In this document: in pieces, positions 43,151-52,183 of the stretch
How the letters are laid out: every line of letters starts with the position of its first letter
How positions within the stretch are numbered: position 1 is the stretch's first letter
Assembly: GCF_010365285.1 (NCBI RefSeq)
Contig: NZ_CP048286.1
Location: forward strand, 6,560,001 to 6,624,000
Direction of reading: 5' to 3'
From: Paenibacillus rhizovicinus
Lineage (GTDB): Bacteria; Bacillota; Bacilli; Paenibacillales; Paenibacillaceae
Length of the DNA stretch: 64,000 bases
Translations under genes and position numbers: made by a program
Notes under the pieces: generated by a model
Seen by the model: only the letters and a program-made list of their open reading frames with translations
Databases searched by the model: none
Told to the model about the DNA's origin: nothing

Positions 43151-44745
43151 GCGGGCTTAGAGACAAGCTGCTGCGTCTTCGCAGCTCGCAAGCCGCGCAA
43201 GCGGAACGTCTTGCGGGCATGGTCGAGGTGCCTGCTCCGACAGGCGAGGAACGCGAAGGTACCTCGGTAACAATCAACGGCAATGATCAAGAGGCGATCG
43301 CATTCGCTCATTCGGAGCCTGATCATTCAGACCCGGTACATTCGATTGTTTCGGCCGAATCGACAGATGCATCCGATGGGTCCACAGAAGCCTTCAGTGA
43401 CGGCGGGCTTGCTGCAACCGATGCATTCGCGACTTCTCCTTCCGATGAACTAACCGATGAGCTCTCGAAGGAATGGGGCGAAATGGGCGTCCGTCTGATT
43501 CGTTCGCCAGAGGGCGATTTCCTCGTGAGAGAGAGCCGCTATCCGTTGTCGCATCGCCATGGCGTTCATGGTCTGGAGGAGCTGCTCGAAGCGCTGCCAG
43601 CCTTGGCCGCCTTCGACGAGTTCGGCAATGTCCGCGGCAAAGGAGACAGACCCAGCCAGCGCAGCGGAATCGGCGACACAAAGATTGAAGCTACGGAGAA
43701 CGAAGATACAGCAACCGAAGACGCAGCAACCGAAGTCGGCATTGGCGAAGACAACCGCATGAACCCGCTGTTCCTCGACCTGGAGACGACAGGACTCGGC
43801 GTCGGCGCGGGCAATTTGCCGTTCATGGTCGGACTGGCTTACATGCGGGAAGAGACATTCATCGTCGAACAGATGCTGATCCGTCATCCGGCGGAGGAAC
43901 GCGCCATGATCGGCTATTTAAGCACGCTGCTGCCGAAGTTCACGCATCTCGTCACATACAACGGGAGAACGTTCGACTGGCCGGTGCTTTACAATCGGTT
44001 CATCCTGCACGGCTATCGTTCATTCGACTGGCAGCCGGTCCATATCGATTTGCTTCATCCTTCGCGTTCCGTATGGCGCAATACGCTTGTTTCCTGCAGG
44101 CTCAGCCATGTGGAAGAGGAACGGCTCGGCATTAAGCGCGACGACGACGTGCCGGGCTCGCTCGCGCCGGCGATTTATTTCCAGTACCTCGCCGACGGGA
44201 ATCCGGAGCCGCTGCACGGCGTATTCAAGCATAATGAAATCGATATGCTGTCCTTGGCTGCGCTTGCGATCCGCTTCGGCCATTTTCTGGGGGGAGGCGT
44301 AGGATCGCGGATCCCCGTCCCCGAGGAAGCCGAAGAGATTTTACGCACGGGACTGTGGCTGGAACGGATGGGCAGACCGGAACTGGCAGAGCCCTTGTAT
44401 GCTCGGTTTACGGCGCATCCGCGGCCGACCGCCAAATGCTTATGCCTGCTGGCTGAACGCGACAAGAAATGTGGAAATTGGCAACGGGCTGTGTTATTGT
44501 GGCAGAAGGCTGTTTTACTGACAGGCGAGACGTCGAGGCCGGACTATGAGGCGCATATCGAGCTTGCCATGTACTACGAGCATAAGACCAAAGAACTAGA
44601 GCAAGCGCTGCAGCTGGCAGAGCAGGCGTTAGAAATGGCTGCCAGAAGGCATGCCGGCCTGCGTTTGGACGGCAAGCGAAGAATTGAAATGGATGTTATA
44701 CGCAAACGGATCGACCGGCTGCGTTTGAAACGATCGAAGGGGTGA
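43147..44745 (+). CDS. mrfB: Exonuclease MrfB (YprB), RNase H-like
   Basis: A 532-residue protein. Residues 1 to about 200 are a long, acidic and low-complexity linker region (residues 25-100 rich in Asp, Ser, Ala), then the DEDD-type exonuclease core with D211 and E213 in FLDLETTGLG, the THLVTYNGRTFDWPVL motif (short pieces), and HNEIDMLSL; the C-terminal 150 residues are TPR-like (LAEPLYARF, ALQLAEQALEMA). MrfB acts with MrfA on mitomycin damage. The acidic linker is longer than I would expect for the B. subtilis protein. Overlaps the small ORF by ATGA. Confidence 0.88.
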   Translation: MSGLRDKLLRLRSSQAAQAERLAGMVEVPAPTGEEREGTSVTINGNDQEAIAFAHSEPDHSDPVHSIVSAESTDASDGSTEAFSDGGLAATDAFATSPSDELTDELSKEWGEMGVRLIRSPEGDFLVRESRYPLSHRHGVHGLEELLEALPALAAFDEFGNVRGKGDRPSQRSGIGDTKIEATENEDTATEDAATEVGIGEDNRMNPLFLDLETTGLGVGAGNLPFMVGLAYMREETFIVEQMLIRHPAEERAMIGYLSTLLPKFTHLVTYNGRTFDWPVLYNRFILHGYRSFDWQPVHIDLLHPSRSVWRNTLVSCRLSHVEEERLGIKRDDDVPGSLAPAIYFQYLADGNPEPLHGVFKHNEIDMLSLAALAIRFGHFLGGGVGSRIPVPEEAEEILRTGLWLERMGRPELAEPLYARFTAHPRPTAKCLCLLAERDKKCGNWQRAVLLWQKAVLLTGETSRPDYEAHIELAMYYEHKTKELEQALQLAEQALEMAARRHAGLRLDGKRRIEMDVIRKRIDRLRLKRSKG

Positions 44746-44750
44746 GCGAC

Positions 44751-45560
44751 ATGGGGAAGGGCGACAATCACCTCCGCGGATTGCTGATTGATTTGGATGG
44801 AACGCTGTATCACGGGGGCAGGATGATTCCCGGAGCGGACGCGTTTATTCGCATGCTTCGCGAGGAAGAGATCCGTTATTTATTCGTAACGAACAATTCA
44901 TCCGCTACGCCGGAAGCCGTCGCGGATCGGCTGAACGGGATGGGGATTCCGGCGGTTCCCGAGGATGTGTGCACGTCCGCGCAGGCAGCGGCTGCTTACA
45001 TTGCGGAACAAATTCCCGGAGCGCGCGTTCATGCGGTCGGCGAAATCGGACTTACGACCGCGCTGCTGGCAGCGGGTCTGAAGCTTGACGATGAACGACC
45101 GGAGCTGGTCGTTCAAGGCATTGACCGGGAACTGACGTACGACAAGATCGCGGGCGCCGTGCGGCATATTCGCAACGGCGCGCAGTACATATTGACGAAT
45201 CCCGATTTGCTGCTGCCATCGGACAACGGGCTGATCCCCGGAGCGGGTTCGATTTCTGCGGTAATCCGGGCGGCTTCCGGTGTGCAGCCGGTCGTCATCG
45301 GCAAGCCGTCCGCGATTCAAATGCGCTTTGCGTTGCAGCGGCTCGGACTGGAGCCGCAGGAGACATGGGTGATCGGCGACAATCCGGCCACCGATATCGC
45401 GGCAGGACATGCCGTAGATTGTCCGTCGGTGCTGGTTTTAACCGGGCTGGCAACGGGCGACAATTATAAAGAACTGCTTGCAGCGGCGGGATGCGAAGCC
45501 GACGAGGTTATCGCGGACTTGCGCGGCTTGCAGGAATGGCTGAGAAAGAAGCTGACCTAA
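44751..45560 (+). CDS. HAD-IIA phosphatase, NagD/PNPPase-like
   Basis: A 269-residue HAD hydrolase. Motif I LLIDLDGTLYHGG, motif II FVTNNSSATPE, motif III GKPSAIQM, motif IV VIGDNPATDIAAG; the cap is the C2-alpha/beta type of NagD, AraL and PGP-like phosphatases that dephosphorylate sugar phosphates or p-nitrophenyl phosphate. The ATG at 44751 follows AAGGGGTGAG at 8 bases; GTG at 44742 would lie on that site. It overlaps the mrfB stop region, hence probably cotranscribed. Confidence 0.92.
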   Translation: MGKGDNHLRGLLIDLDGTLYHGGRMIPGADAFIRMLREEEIRYLFVTNNSSATPEAVADRLNGMGIPAVPEDVCTSAQAAAAYIAEQIPGARVHAVGEIGLTTALLAAGLKLDDERPELVVQGIDRELTYDKIAGAVRHIRNGAQYILTNPDLLLPSDNGLIPGAGSISAVIRAASGVQPVVIGKPSAIQMRFALQRLGLEPQETWVIGDNPATDIAAGHAVDCPSVLVLTGLATGDNYKELLAAAGCEADEVIADLRGLQEWLRKKLT

Positions 45561-45694
45561 GATGAAACGATCTGACGCCGTCATTTGGCGGCGCAGCGCG
45601 TTCATTCCGCAGCGATGCAAGCTAGAGGCAAGAGGAAACTTGCGTATTCTTGTATTTGAGCAAAGGCAGCGCCGATAGGAAGGAAGTTGCAGGC

Positions 45695-46537
45695 ATGCCG
45701 GAATATCCGGAAATGGAACATTACCGCAGGCTGCTGGCGGAACGCATTGCCGGCCAGCCGATTACGAAAGTGCTCGTGACAAGGCCGAAATCCATCAACG
45801 TACCGGTAGAGACCTTCGAGCAAGAGCTCGTTGGACGCACCGTCTGGTTCGTGGAACGGCGGGGCAAGATGATTCTCTTCCATCTCGACAATGGAAAACG
45901 GCTGCTTCTGCATCTCATGCTGGGCGGCTTAATCCGTTATGAATCCCATACGCTGCTGACCCCGGAAGGGCTGCCGCACGAACGGCCGGACCGGACGGTC
46001 CAGGTGACGATCGGATTTCCCGCGGGCGATCTGTGCTTCATCGGCTTAAGGCTGGGTTATATCCATTTGCTGACCGTGAAGGAAACGAACGCGCAGCTTG
46101 CGGATCTCGGTCCGGAGCCGTTCGACGGCAGACTGACGCTGGAAGCTTTCAAAGCGCGTTTCAAGAGCAAACGAGGTTCCTTAAAGAATTCGTTGGTGGA
46201 TCAGCATGTAATTGCCGGCATCGGCAACTGCTACGCCGACGAGATCGCCTTCGAAGCTGAAATTCGGCCGGACGTGCGGATTTCGGCAATCGATCCGGAA
46301 GCCTGGGAGCGCATATACAATGCCATGCACGCGGTGTTGAAGGACGCCGTCGCGCATGGCGGCTACATGGAACTGCCGCTGACGAACGACGATACATTGA
46401 CCGGCGGGTACAATGAGCGCTGCCGCGTTTATGACCGCGGCGGGGAACCTTGCTTGCGCTGCGATGGCACGATCGTCCAGACAGAACTGAATTCGCGCAA
46501 ATTATTTTATTGCCCGTCCTGCCAGAAGGAAGGGTAA
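45695..46537 (+). CDS. Formamidopyrimidine-DNA glycosylase family (Fpg/Nei)
   Basis: A 280-residue DNA glycosylase/AP lyase. Residues P2 and E3 of MPEYPEMEHY are the catalytic N-terminus, K58 in RRGKMI is the conserved lysine, and the C-terminal zinc finger CLRC...CPSC is intact with LNSRKLFY between. The finger lacks the GRGT wording of MutM, and the loop that marks 8-oxoguanine specificity cannot be placed, so MutM versus Nei-like specificity is open. It acts in base excision repair with the nuclease encoded 6 bases downstream. The longer frame from 45650 lacks the essential N-terminal proline. Confidence 0.93.
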   Translation: MPEYPEMEHYRRLLAERIAGQPITKVLVTRPKSINVPVETFEQELVGRTVWFVERRGKMILFHLDNGKRLLLHLMLGGLIRYESHTLLTPEGLPHERPDRTVQVTIGFPAGDLCFIGLRLGYIHLLTVKETNAQLADLGPEPFDGRLTLEAFKARFKSKRGSLKNSLVDQHVIAGIGNCYADEIAFEAEIRPDVRISAIDPEAWERIYNAMHAVLKDAVAHGGYMELPLTNDDTLTGGYNERCRVYDRGGEPCLRCDGTIVQTELNSRKLFYCPSCQKEG

Positions 46538-46543
46538 CCGGTC

Positions 46544-47386
46544 ATGCGAGCCGGCGTTCATGTATCCACGCGTGGCGGCTATCGGGAAGCGGCGAGAAGG
46601 GCCGCTGCCTATGGCGCGCAAGCCTATCAATATTTCCCTAAGAACCCAAGAAGCCTGGCGGTAAAATCATTCGATCGCAGCGAAGCGATTCGCTGCGCCG
46701 AGTATTGTGCCGCGCGTGGCATCGTATCGATCGCGCATTCTCCTTATCCGACGAACGTGGCTTCGGAAGATGCCGAGCATCGCGCGCGTACCGTGCTTTC
46801 CCTGCTGAACGACCTGGAAATCGCCGAGGCGTGCGGATCGCTCGGCGTTGTCGTTCATTTCGGCGTTTATAAAGGTCCGGACCCGCTCGAAGGGTATCGG
46901 AATTCGGTCATCACGCTGAGCGCGGTCGCGAAGCAATGGCACGGCAAAGCGAAGCTGCTGATCGAGAACCAGGCCGGCGAACACACATTCATGGGCACGA
47001 CGATGGAAGAACTGGCGCAGATCCGCGGCTTATGCGCCGACGCCGATAAAATCGGCTTTTGCCTGGACACCTGCCATTTGTTCGCGAGCGGCGTGTGGGA
47101 CGGGAGTCCGAATGGGCCTTGGATGGAGAAAGCGATCGAGCTTGGCGTCATCGGAAATCTCGCGGCGATTCATTTGAATGATTCCGTTTATCCAAGCGGG
47201 GAGAAGCGGGACAGGCATGCGGTCATCGGCGAAGGATATATCGGGGAAGCAGGTTTGACGTGGCTGCTGCGGCACCCGCTGCTGGCGAACACGCCATTCG
47301 TATTGGAAACGCCTTCGGGGAACGACGGCACGCATAAGGGACAATTGGAACTTATCCGGCGTATGGGAGGCTCGTCAATCGTATGA
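46544..47386 (+). CDS. nfo: Deoxyribonuclease IV (endonuclease IV-type AP endonuclease)
   Basis: A 280-residue TIM-barrel enzyme with zinc-binding motifs IENQAG, GFCLDTCHLFASG, HLNDS, DRHAVIGEG and LETP. It cleaves abasic sites and follows the glycosylase in the repair pathway. AGAAGGAAGGG stands 8-14 bases before the ATG. Its end overlaps the next ATG (ATGA), so the receptor-like protein downstream is translated in coupling. The pairing of an Fpg-type glycosylase with endonuclease IV in one operon makes functional sense. Confidence 0.95.
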   Translation: MRAGVHVSTRGGYREAARRAAAYGAQAYQYFPKNPRSLAVKSFDRSEAIRCAEYCAARGIVSIAHSPYPTNVASEDAEHRARTVLSLLNDLEIAEACGSLGVVVHFGVYKGPDPLEGYRNSVITLSAVAKQWHGKAKLLIENQAGEHTFMGTTMEELAQIRGLCADADKIGFCLDTCHLFASGVWDGSPNGPWMEKAIELGVIGNLAAIHLNDSVYPSGEKRDRHAVIGEGYIGEAGLTWLLRHPLLANTPFVLETPSGNDGTHKGQLELIRRMGGSSIV

Positions 47387-47688
47387 TTAATGTCTATTTG
47401 GATGATTACAGGCCGTGCCCGCATGGGTTCGTTCTTGCCAAGTCAGCGGCGGAATGCATCCTGCTGCTGGAGCATGAAGAAGTCGACGTGCTATCGCTGG
47501 ACTACGAGCTCGGCTGGGGACAGCCGAACGGATTGGCTGTGGTGCAATATATCGTGGACAGCGGACGTTATCCGCGGACATGTTATTTTCATACGTCGAG
47601 TCCTGCCGGCCGCATCAATATGATTCATTTACTGACGCAGCATGCGCCGCCTGAAGTGGTCATCCATCATGGACCGATGAAGACGTAG
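47383..47688 (+). CDS. Cyclic-phosphate processing receiver-domain protein
   Basis: A 101-residue single-domain receiver-like protein. Acidic pair YLDDYRP, central aspartate in LSLDYELGWGQPNG and a T/S in FHTSSPAGRINM match the cREC-type receiver linked to cyclic-phosphate or RNA-end processing in comparative studies (Aravind-type families). It lacks a DNA-binding domain. It overlaps endonuclease IV by ATGA and precedes an ABC ATPase. A direct link to nucleic-acid ends is plausible given the neighbours but not shown here. Confidence 0.78.
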   Translation: MINVYLDDYRPCPHGFVLAKSAAECILLLEHEEVDVLSLDYELGWGQPNGLAVVQYIVDSGRYPRTCYFHTSSPAGRINMIHLLTQHAPPEVVIHHGPMKT

Positions 47689-47708
47689 TAACCTTGGGAG
47701 GGGAAAGC

Positions 47709-48488
47709 ATGATTTCATTGCAAGACATTACGTTCCGCCGCGGGGACAGGCAAATCCTTAATGGCGTTAATTTACAGATGAACACAGGCGAGCATTGGGT
47801 CATTCTCGGACGTAACGGCTGCGGCAAGACGACATTGCTCGAAATGATGAACGGCTACGAGTTTCCGACGTCCGGCACGGTCGATGTGCTTGGTAACCGC
47901 TACGGCGAATGCGACGTGCGCGAAGTACGCAAAGAAATCGGCTATATCAGCCAATCCATCCTGGAGAAGCTGACGCTGCGCGACCCGGTCTGGGAAGTCG
48001 TGGCGACGGGGGAATACGCGTTTCTCCGGTTCTATCAGGAGATTGACGAAGCGGTGCGCTTGAAGGCATTGTCCTTTCTGGAAGAAGTGGGATTGCTGCA
48101 TGTGGCCGAACAGTCGCTGGGATCGTTGTCGCAAGGCGAACGGAAGAAAGTGATGCTCGCCCGCGCGCTGATGCTGAATCCGAAGCTGTTGATCATGGAC
48201 GAGCCGTGTGCCGGTCTTGATCTCTACGAGCGCGAGAAACTGCTGATTGACCTTGGCCGCCTTAGCGAGCGCGACATGATGGTCGTTTACGTGACGCATC
48301 ATATGGAAGAAATCATTCCGCTGTTTACGCATGTCGCCTTGGTGCAGAACGGCGAAATCGTAGCGGCAGGACCGAAAAAAGAAGTATTAAGCGCCGAATG
48401 GCTGAGCACCGCATACGATTGGCCCGTGGAAGTTCATTGGGCAGACGACCGCCCGTGGATCCGGGCATTATCAGGAGGAAGAACATAA
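47709..48488 (+). CDS. ABC transporter ATP-binding protein, YlmA-like
   Basis: A 259-residue ATPase with Walker A GRNGCGKTT, signature LSQGERKK, Walker B LLIMDEPCAGLD and a His switch VYVTHHMEE. No permease gene is adjacent. It resembles YlmA-type stand-alone ATPases whose role is unclear. ATG at 47709 follows GGGAGGGGAAAG; the TTG at 47694 is inside that site. The methyltransferase gene starts at the next base after its stop. Confidence 0.88.
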   Translation: MISLQDITFRRGDRQILNGVNLQMNTGEHWVILGRNGCGKTTLLEMMNGYEFPTSGTVDVLGNRYGECDVREVRKEIGYISQSILEKLTLRDPVWEVVATGEYAFLRFYQEIDEAVRLKALSFLEEVGLLHVAEQSLGSLSQGERKKVMLARALMLNPKLLIMDEPCAGLDLYEREKLLIDLGRLSERDMMVVYVTHHMEEIIPLFTHVALVQNGEIVAAGPKKEVLSAEWLSTAYDWPVEVHWADDRPWIRALSGGRT

Positions 48489-49511
48489 GTGACTGAATGG
48501 ATTGGAACCGCGAATCACGGCTTTGCCTCGCTTGCGATGGAAGAACTTCGCAGAATGATTCAGGGGATTAAATTTACGCAGCTTATCGCAGGCGAGGTAT
48601 TTCGCATCGAGGTTCCGTTAAGCCGAGAGGACATGCTCGAACTGATGCAGCGCAATGAGCCGATCTTTCTGCGGCATATACAGCCGATCGAACGGATTTT
48701 GCCGATTCATGGCGGGGCCGACGATCTGCAGGAGTTGTCCGATCTTGTTCGAAACGCGCGAAAGCGCTGCGAGGACGGCCTGACCGCTATCCATATCAGA
48801 CGCGTCGAGGGAACGCTCTTCCCGTATTCCGCCGCAGATACGAAAGCGGTGTTGGATGCCGTCATCATGGAATTGGGCGGGGAAACGGCCATGCAGTCTC
48901 CGGATCGGATCCTGTCCATCTTCGCAGGACACAATGAATTGTATGTCGGCTGGGGAACGCCGGCCGAGCAATTGTCGGACTGGCCGGGCGGCGCCGTTCG
49001 TTTCCAGCGCGAGGAAGGCCAAATTTCGCGTGCGAAATTCAAGCTGCTGGAAGCGGAACGAGCATTCAAGCTCTATCTGGAGACGTTCCGGGAGGCGCTG
49101 GATATCGGGGCTGCCCCGGGCGGTTGGACGCAACTGCTCCTGGAACGCGGTCTGCGCGTGACTTCCGTCGATCCCGCCAATCTGCATCCGAAGCTAGCGG
49201 CTTATCCGCGTTTAACGGTATTAAAGAAGAACGCTTCGGACGTTCGATTCCCGCCGAATACGTTCGATCTGCTCGTGTGCGACATGAGCTGGAGCCCGAT
49301 GCAAATGGCCAAGCTGGTGCTCGAGAAAACCGAGGCGCTGCAGGATGGAGCCGCGGCGATCATAACCGTCAAGCTGATGCATAAGAAGCCGCTGCAGACG
49401 ATTCGTGACGTGGTCGCGAAGCTGGAGTCGCACTTCGAGCTGATCAAAGCGAAACAATTGTTTCACAACCGCGATGAAATTACGCTATACTTGAAATACA
49501 AGAAAGCATAG
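48489..49511 (+). CDS. SAM-dependent methyltransferase, RlmM/FtsJ-like
   Basis: A 340-residue protein: an N-terminal THUMP-like part (residues 1-120), then a Rossmann methyltransferase domain with DIGAAPGGW (204-212), a VDPANL motif, DLLVCDMSW and the catalytic-type K in TVKLMHK. The order resembles RlmM, which methylates C2498 of 23S rRNA in E. coli, though this protein is shorter. The GTG abuts the stop of the ATPase gene, so the two are coupled. The rRNA target is an inference. Confidence 0.85.
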   Translation: MTEWIGTANHGFASLAMEELRRMIQGIKFTQLIAGEVFRIEVPLSREDMLELMQRNEPIFLRHIQPIERILPIHGGADDLQELSDLVRNARKRCEDGLTAIHIRRVEGTLFPYSAADTKAVLDAVIMELGGETAMQSPDRILSIFAGHNELYVGWGTPAEQLSDWPGGAVRFQREEGQISRAKFKLLEAERAFKLYLETFREALDIGAAPGGWTQLLLERGLRVTSVDPANLHPKLAAYPRLTVLKKNASDVRFPPNTFDLLVCDMSWSPMQMAKLVLEKTEALQDGAAAIITVKLMHKKPLQTIRDVVAKLESHFELIKAKQLFHNRDEITLYLKYKKA

Positions 49512-49558
49512 TTATCGTCTCATACGCAAGTTAGCAAATCAATATATGCCGCGCAGGA

Positions 49559-49615
49559 AAGCATCCTGGACGGACAGTTCTGGCACGCTGGAACTGTCTT
49601 CGTTCGGGGTGCTTT
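49559..49615 (+). terminator. Terminator or attenuator before the kinase gene
   Basis: AAGCATCC (49559-49566) pairs with GGGGTGCTT around an inner GACAGTTC/GAACTGTC hairpin, followed by TTTTTG. It ends the methyltransferase transcript; the kinase ribosome binding site is only 10 bases further, so it may also regulate the kinase gene. Confidence 0.7.
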
Positions 49616-49641
49616 TTGCGTTCTTAGGAGGTTGGATCGAG

Positions 49642-51285
49642 ATGGAACAGAAGGAACGTACGGAACGAATGGAACGCATGATAGGAACGCTCATAGGCGG
49701 CCGGTACCGTATTCAGGGATTGATCGGTCATGGCGGCATGGGCGAAGTTTACGCCGCGGAAGATCTGCGGCTGCAAGGCAAAATCCGCGCCCTGAAGGTG
49801 AATCGGACATCCGAAAACGACGGATTGTTCAGCGCCGAAGAAGCAGGTCTGCTGATGCAGCTGAATCATCCCCATGTGCCGCTGATCGTGGACTATTACC
49901 CGGCCGCGGAGAACGACGGCTATGAAATCATGGTCATGGACTACATCGACGGCATGACGCTTCACGGTTATTTGGAACGACAGGGCGGATTCATCCCTTC
50001 GTTGAAAGCAGTCGAAATCGGCCTGCAATTAGCCGAAGCATTGCGATATTTGCACAGCCAGCAGCCCCCTATCATCCACCGGGACTTGAAGCCTACGAAT
50101 ATCATGATCGATCGCAGCGGTTTCGTGCGGTTAATCGACTTTGGGATCGCGCGCCAATTCAAGCCGGGACAAATCAAGGATACGATAACCTTGGGGACGC
50201 CCGGATTTGCCGCGCCAGAGCAAGAGGGAGATCGTCAGAGCGATGCGCGCACCGATATTTTCGGCCTTGGCGCGCTGTTGTATTATTTGCTGTCCGGCGG
50301 CGGGAAGATCGACAGGAACGCCGGAGCGGGTGGCAGCAGGGGGAATGCGCCGCAATGGCAGCTCAGCGGAATGCCAGCTTTGACGACCATCGTCAGCAGA
50401 ATGACCGACCCCGTTCCGGCCTGCCGATACGGGTCCATGGAGGAAGTCAGGCAGGCGCTGGGAGAATGTCTGCACGGCAAGGCTGCTCCTGAGAGCGGAC
50501 GGGGCGGCGTCGGCGCGGGAGCAATTCTTCATACGCAAGCGTTATCGCATCTTCGACGTCAGCGGTCGGTTATGATCGCCTCGTTGTCGCCAGGTGCCGG
50601 GGCTACGTTCACGGCGATTACGTTGGCGCAGTTGTTGGAGCGTGCGGAAGATCGGAGCATCGCGGCTGTCGAACATCCTGACCTAGAGCCGGAATGGCAT
50701 GCGCTAATACCCATGTCCGGCAACCGAGGGGATGCCAATACCAAGCCTTCGGCAGACGGCAGATACGCCAAAATGACGTCGCGCTCGGGCCGTTTGGAAT
50801 GGTACCTGCTTGAACCCTCGGCCAATGCCGCTTCAGGGCAAGCAGCGGAACTGCAGCTTAAACATCGCATGATGCTGCAAACGATTCGCGCTTCGATCGT
50901 TGTGACGGACGTATCAAGCAAGTGGCTTTCGCCCGAGACGGGGAAGCAGCTGGCGGCTTGCGATTGCCTGCTGCTTATCGCGGATCCATTTCCCTCCAAA
51001 TGGACAATCGAGCGCTTGGCTGCGGCGAAACGGATTTGCAGCGAACGAGAAGCCGAGGGACGGCCAACGTACTGGATCGCCAATAAGGACGGGAAGTTTG
51101 CCGCTCGCGGCGAATGGCTTGCGTCGATGCCGGCCAAGCCCAGCTGCTCGATACCGCTTCTGCCGGCGCAAGAATGGATGGATGAAGTGTGGCGCGGAGG
51201 TTGGGCGACCTCGAACAATAGCTGGCGATCGCAGCTGGAACGCGCCTTATTACCTGTATTGAATGCCATCACTTCGAATATTTGA
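49642..51285 (+). CDS. Ser/Thr protein kinase fused to a degenerate P-loop domain
   Basis: A 547-residue protein. Residues 1 to about 280 are a Hanks-type kinase: glycine loop GHGGMG (29-34), K52, E67, catalytic D148 in HRDLKPTN, DFG 166-168 and APE-type GFAAPEQ. It has no TM segment or PASTA repeats, so it is not PrkC. The last 240 residues start with SLSPGAGATFTA (about 313-324), a ParA/MinD-like P-loop without its lysine, then VTDVSSKW and LLLIADPFPSKWT, which resemble a receiver-type CpaE/MinD ATPase that has lost ATP binding. ATG at 49642 is 11 bases after AGGAGG. Targets unknown. Confidence 0.85.
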   Translation: MEQKERTERMERMIGTLIGGRYRIQGLIGHGGMGEVYAAEDLRLQGKIRALKVNRTSENDGLFSAEEAGLLMQLNHPHVPLIVDYYPAAENDGYEIMVMDYIDGMTLHGYLERQGGFIPSLKAVEIGLQLAEALRYLHSQQPPIIHRDLKPTNIMIDRSGFVRLIDFGIARQFKPGQIKDTITLGTPGFAAPEQEGDRQSDARTDIFGLGALLYYLLSGGGKIDRNAGAGGSRGNAPQWQLSGMPALTTIVSRMTDPVPACRYGSMEEVRQALGECLHGKAAPESGRGGVGAGAILHTQALSHLRRQRSVMIASLSPGAGATFTAITLAQLLERAEDRSIAAVEHPDLEPEWHALIPMSGNRGDANTKPSADGRYAKMTSRSGRLEWYLLEPSANAASGQAAELQLKHRMMLQTIRASIVVTDVSSKWLSPETGKQLAACDCLLLIADPFPSKWTIERLAAAKRICSEREAEGRPTYWIANKDGKFAARGEWLASMPAKPSCSIPLLPAQEWMDEVWRGGWATSNNSWRSQLERALLPVLNAITSNI

Positions 51286-51484
51286 CCAAATGACTCGCTC
51301 TTCTGCGTATCCATAGTATCTATTAATCGGAGAAGCTTATCGTCTCTGAGCCCTGATTGGATGAGCGACTCTTATGAAAGAGCATGCCAGAGCGCTTGCA
51401 TTGACGGACATGCTTAATTATGATTATGGGAACGGGTCCGCTGGGGCCCGTTATAGACTACAGCAAGGTAGGTGCAGAACGAGT

Positions 51485-52183
51485 ATGAACGAACGCATTC
51501 TTGTCATCGAAGATGAAGACGGCATCGCGCGGATTCTCCAGCTCGAGCTGGAGCATGAAGGCTATATCGTCGGCCGCGCTTCGGACGGCAGGAGCGGTTT
51601 GGAGCAGGCGACGAACGGCGAGTGGGACATGCTGCTGCTCGACGTCATGCTTCCAGGACTGAACGGCATCGAGGTGCTGCGGCGCATCAGGCAGGCCGGC
51701 AATCCCATTCCGATCATTCTATTAACGGCGCGAGATACGATTCCGGACAAAGTCAGCGGATTCGAGCATGGCGCCAATGATTATATAACGAAGCCCTTCG
51801 CGATGGAGGAGCTGCTTGCGCGGGTACGCAATTTGCTTCGTATCTTCCAGCAGCAGCCGAAGGAGCCGGAGAGTCCGGACGTGTTGAAGGCCGCCGATCT
51901 TTCGATCGAGCTTCGCACGCGCAAAGTGTTCCGCAAGGATCTGGCGATCGAATTGACGCCGCGGGAATTCGAACTGCTCGTCTATTTGGCCGAGCACCGG
52001 AACGAAGAGAAGTCGCGCGAAGATATTTTATCCGAGGTGTGGGGCTATGATTTTATCGGAGAAACGAATCTCGTGGACGTCTATATTCGTTATTTGAGGC
52101 AGAAAGTCGACAAAGGCTATCGTCATAAGCTGATCCATACCGTCCGCGGCGTCGGATATATGCTAAAGGAGCCGGATGCATGA
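51485..52183 (+). CDS. Response regulator, OmpR family
   Basis: A 232-residue regulator. The receiver has acidic residues ED, phosphoacceptor D53 (LLLDVMLPG), T in LLTARD and K in ITKPF; the winged helix with LTPREFELLVYLAEHRNEE... and IHTVRGVGYML follows. ATG at 51485 after AGGTAGGTG; the longer upstream frame has no site and lies after a GGGTCC/GGGCCC hairpin at about 51434-51451. The kinase gene overlaps by ATGA, so the pair is cotranscribed. It resembles CssR/ArlR-type envelope stress regulators. Confidence 0.93.
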   Translation: MNERILVIEDEDGIARILQLELEHEGYIVGRASDGRSGLEQATNGEWDMLLLDVMLPGLNGIEVLRRIRQAGNPIPIILLTARDTIPDKVSGFEHGANDYITKPFAMEELLARVRNLLRIFQQQPKEPESPDVLKAADLSIELRTRKVFRKDLAIELTPREFELLVYLAEHRNEEKSREDILSEVWGYDFIGETNLVDVYIRYLRQKVDKGYRHKLIHTVRGVGYMLKEPDA

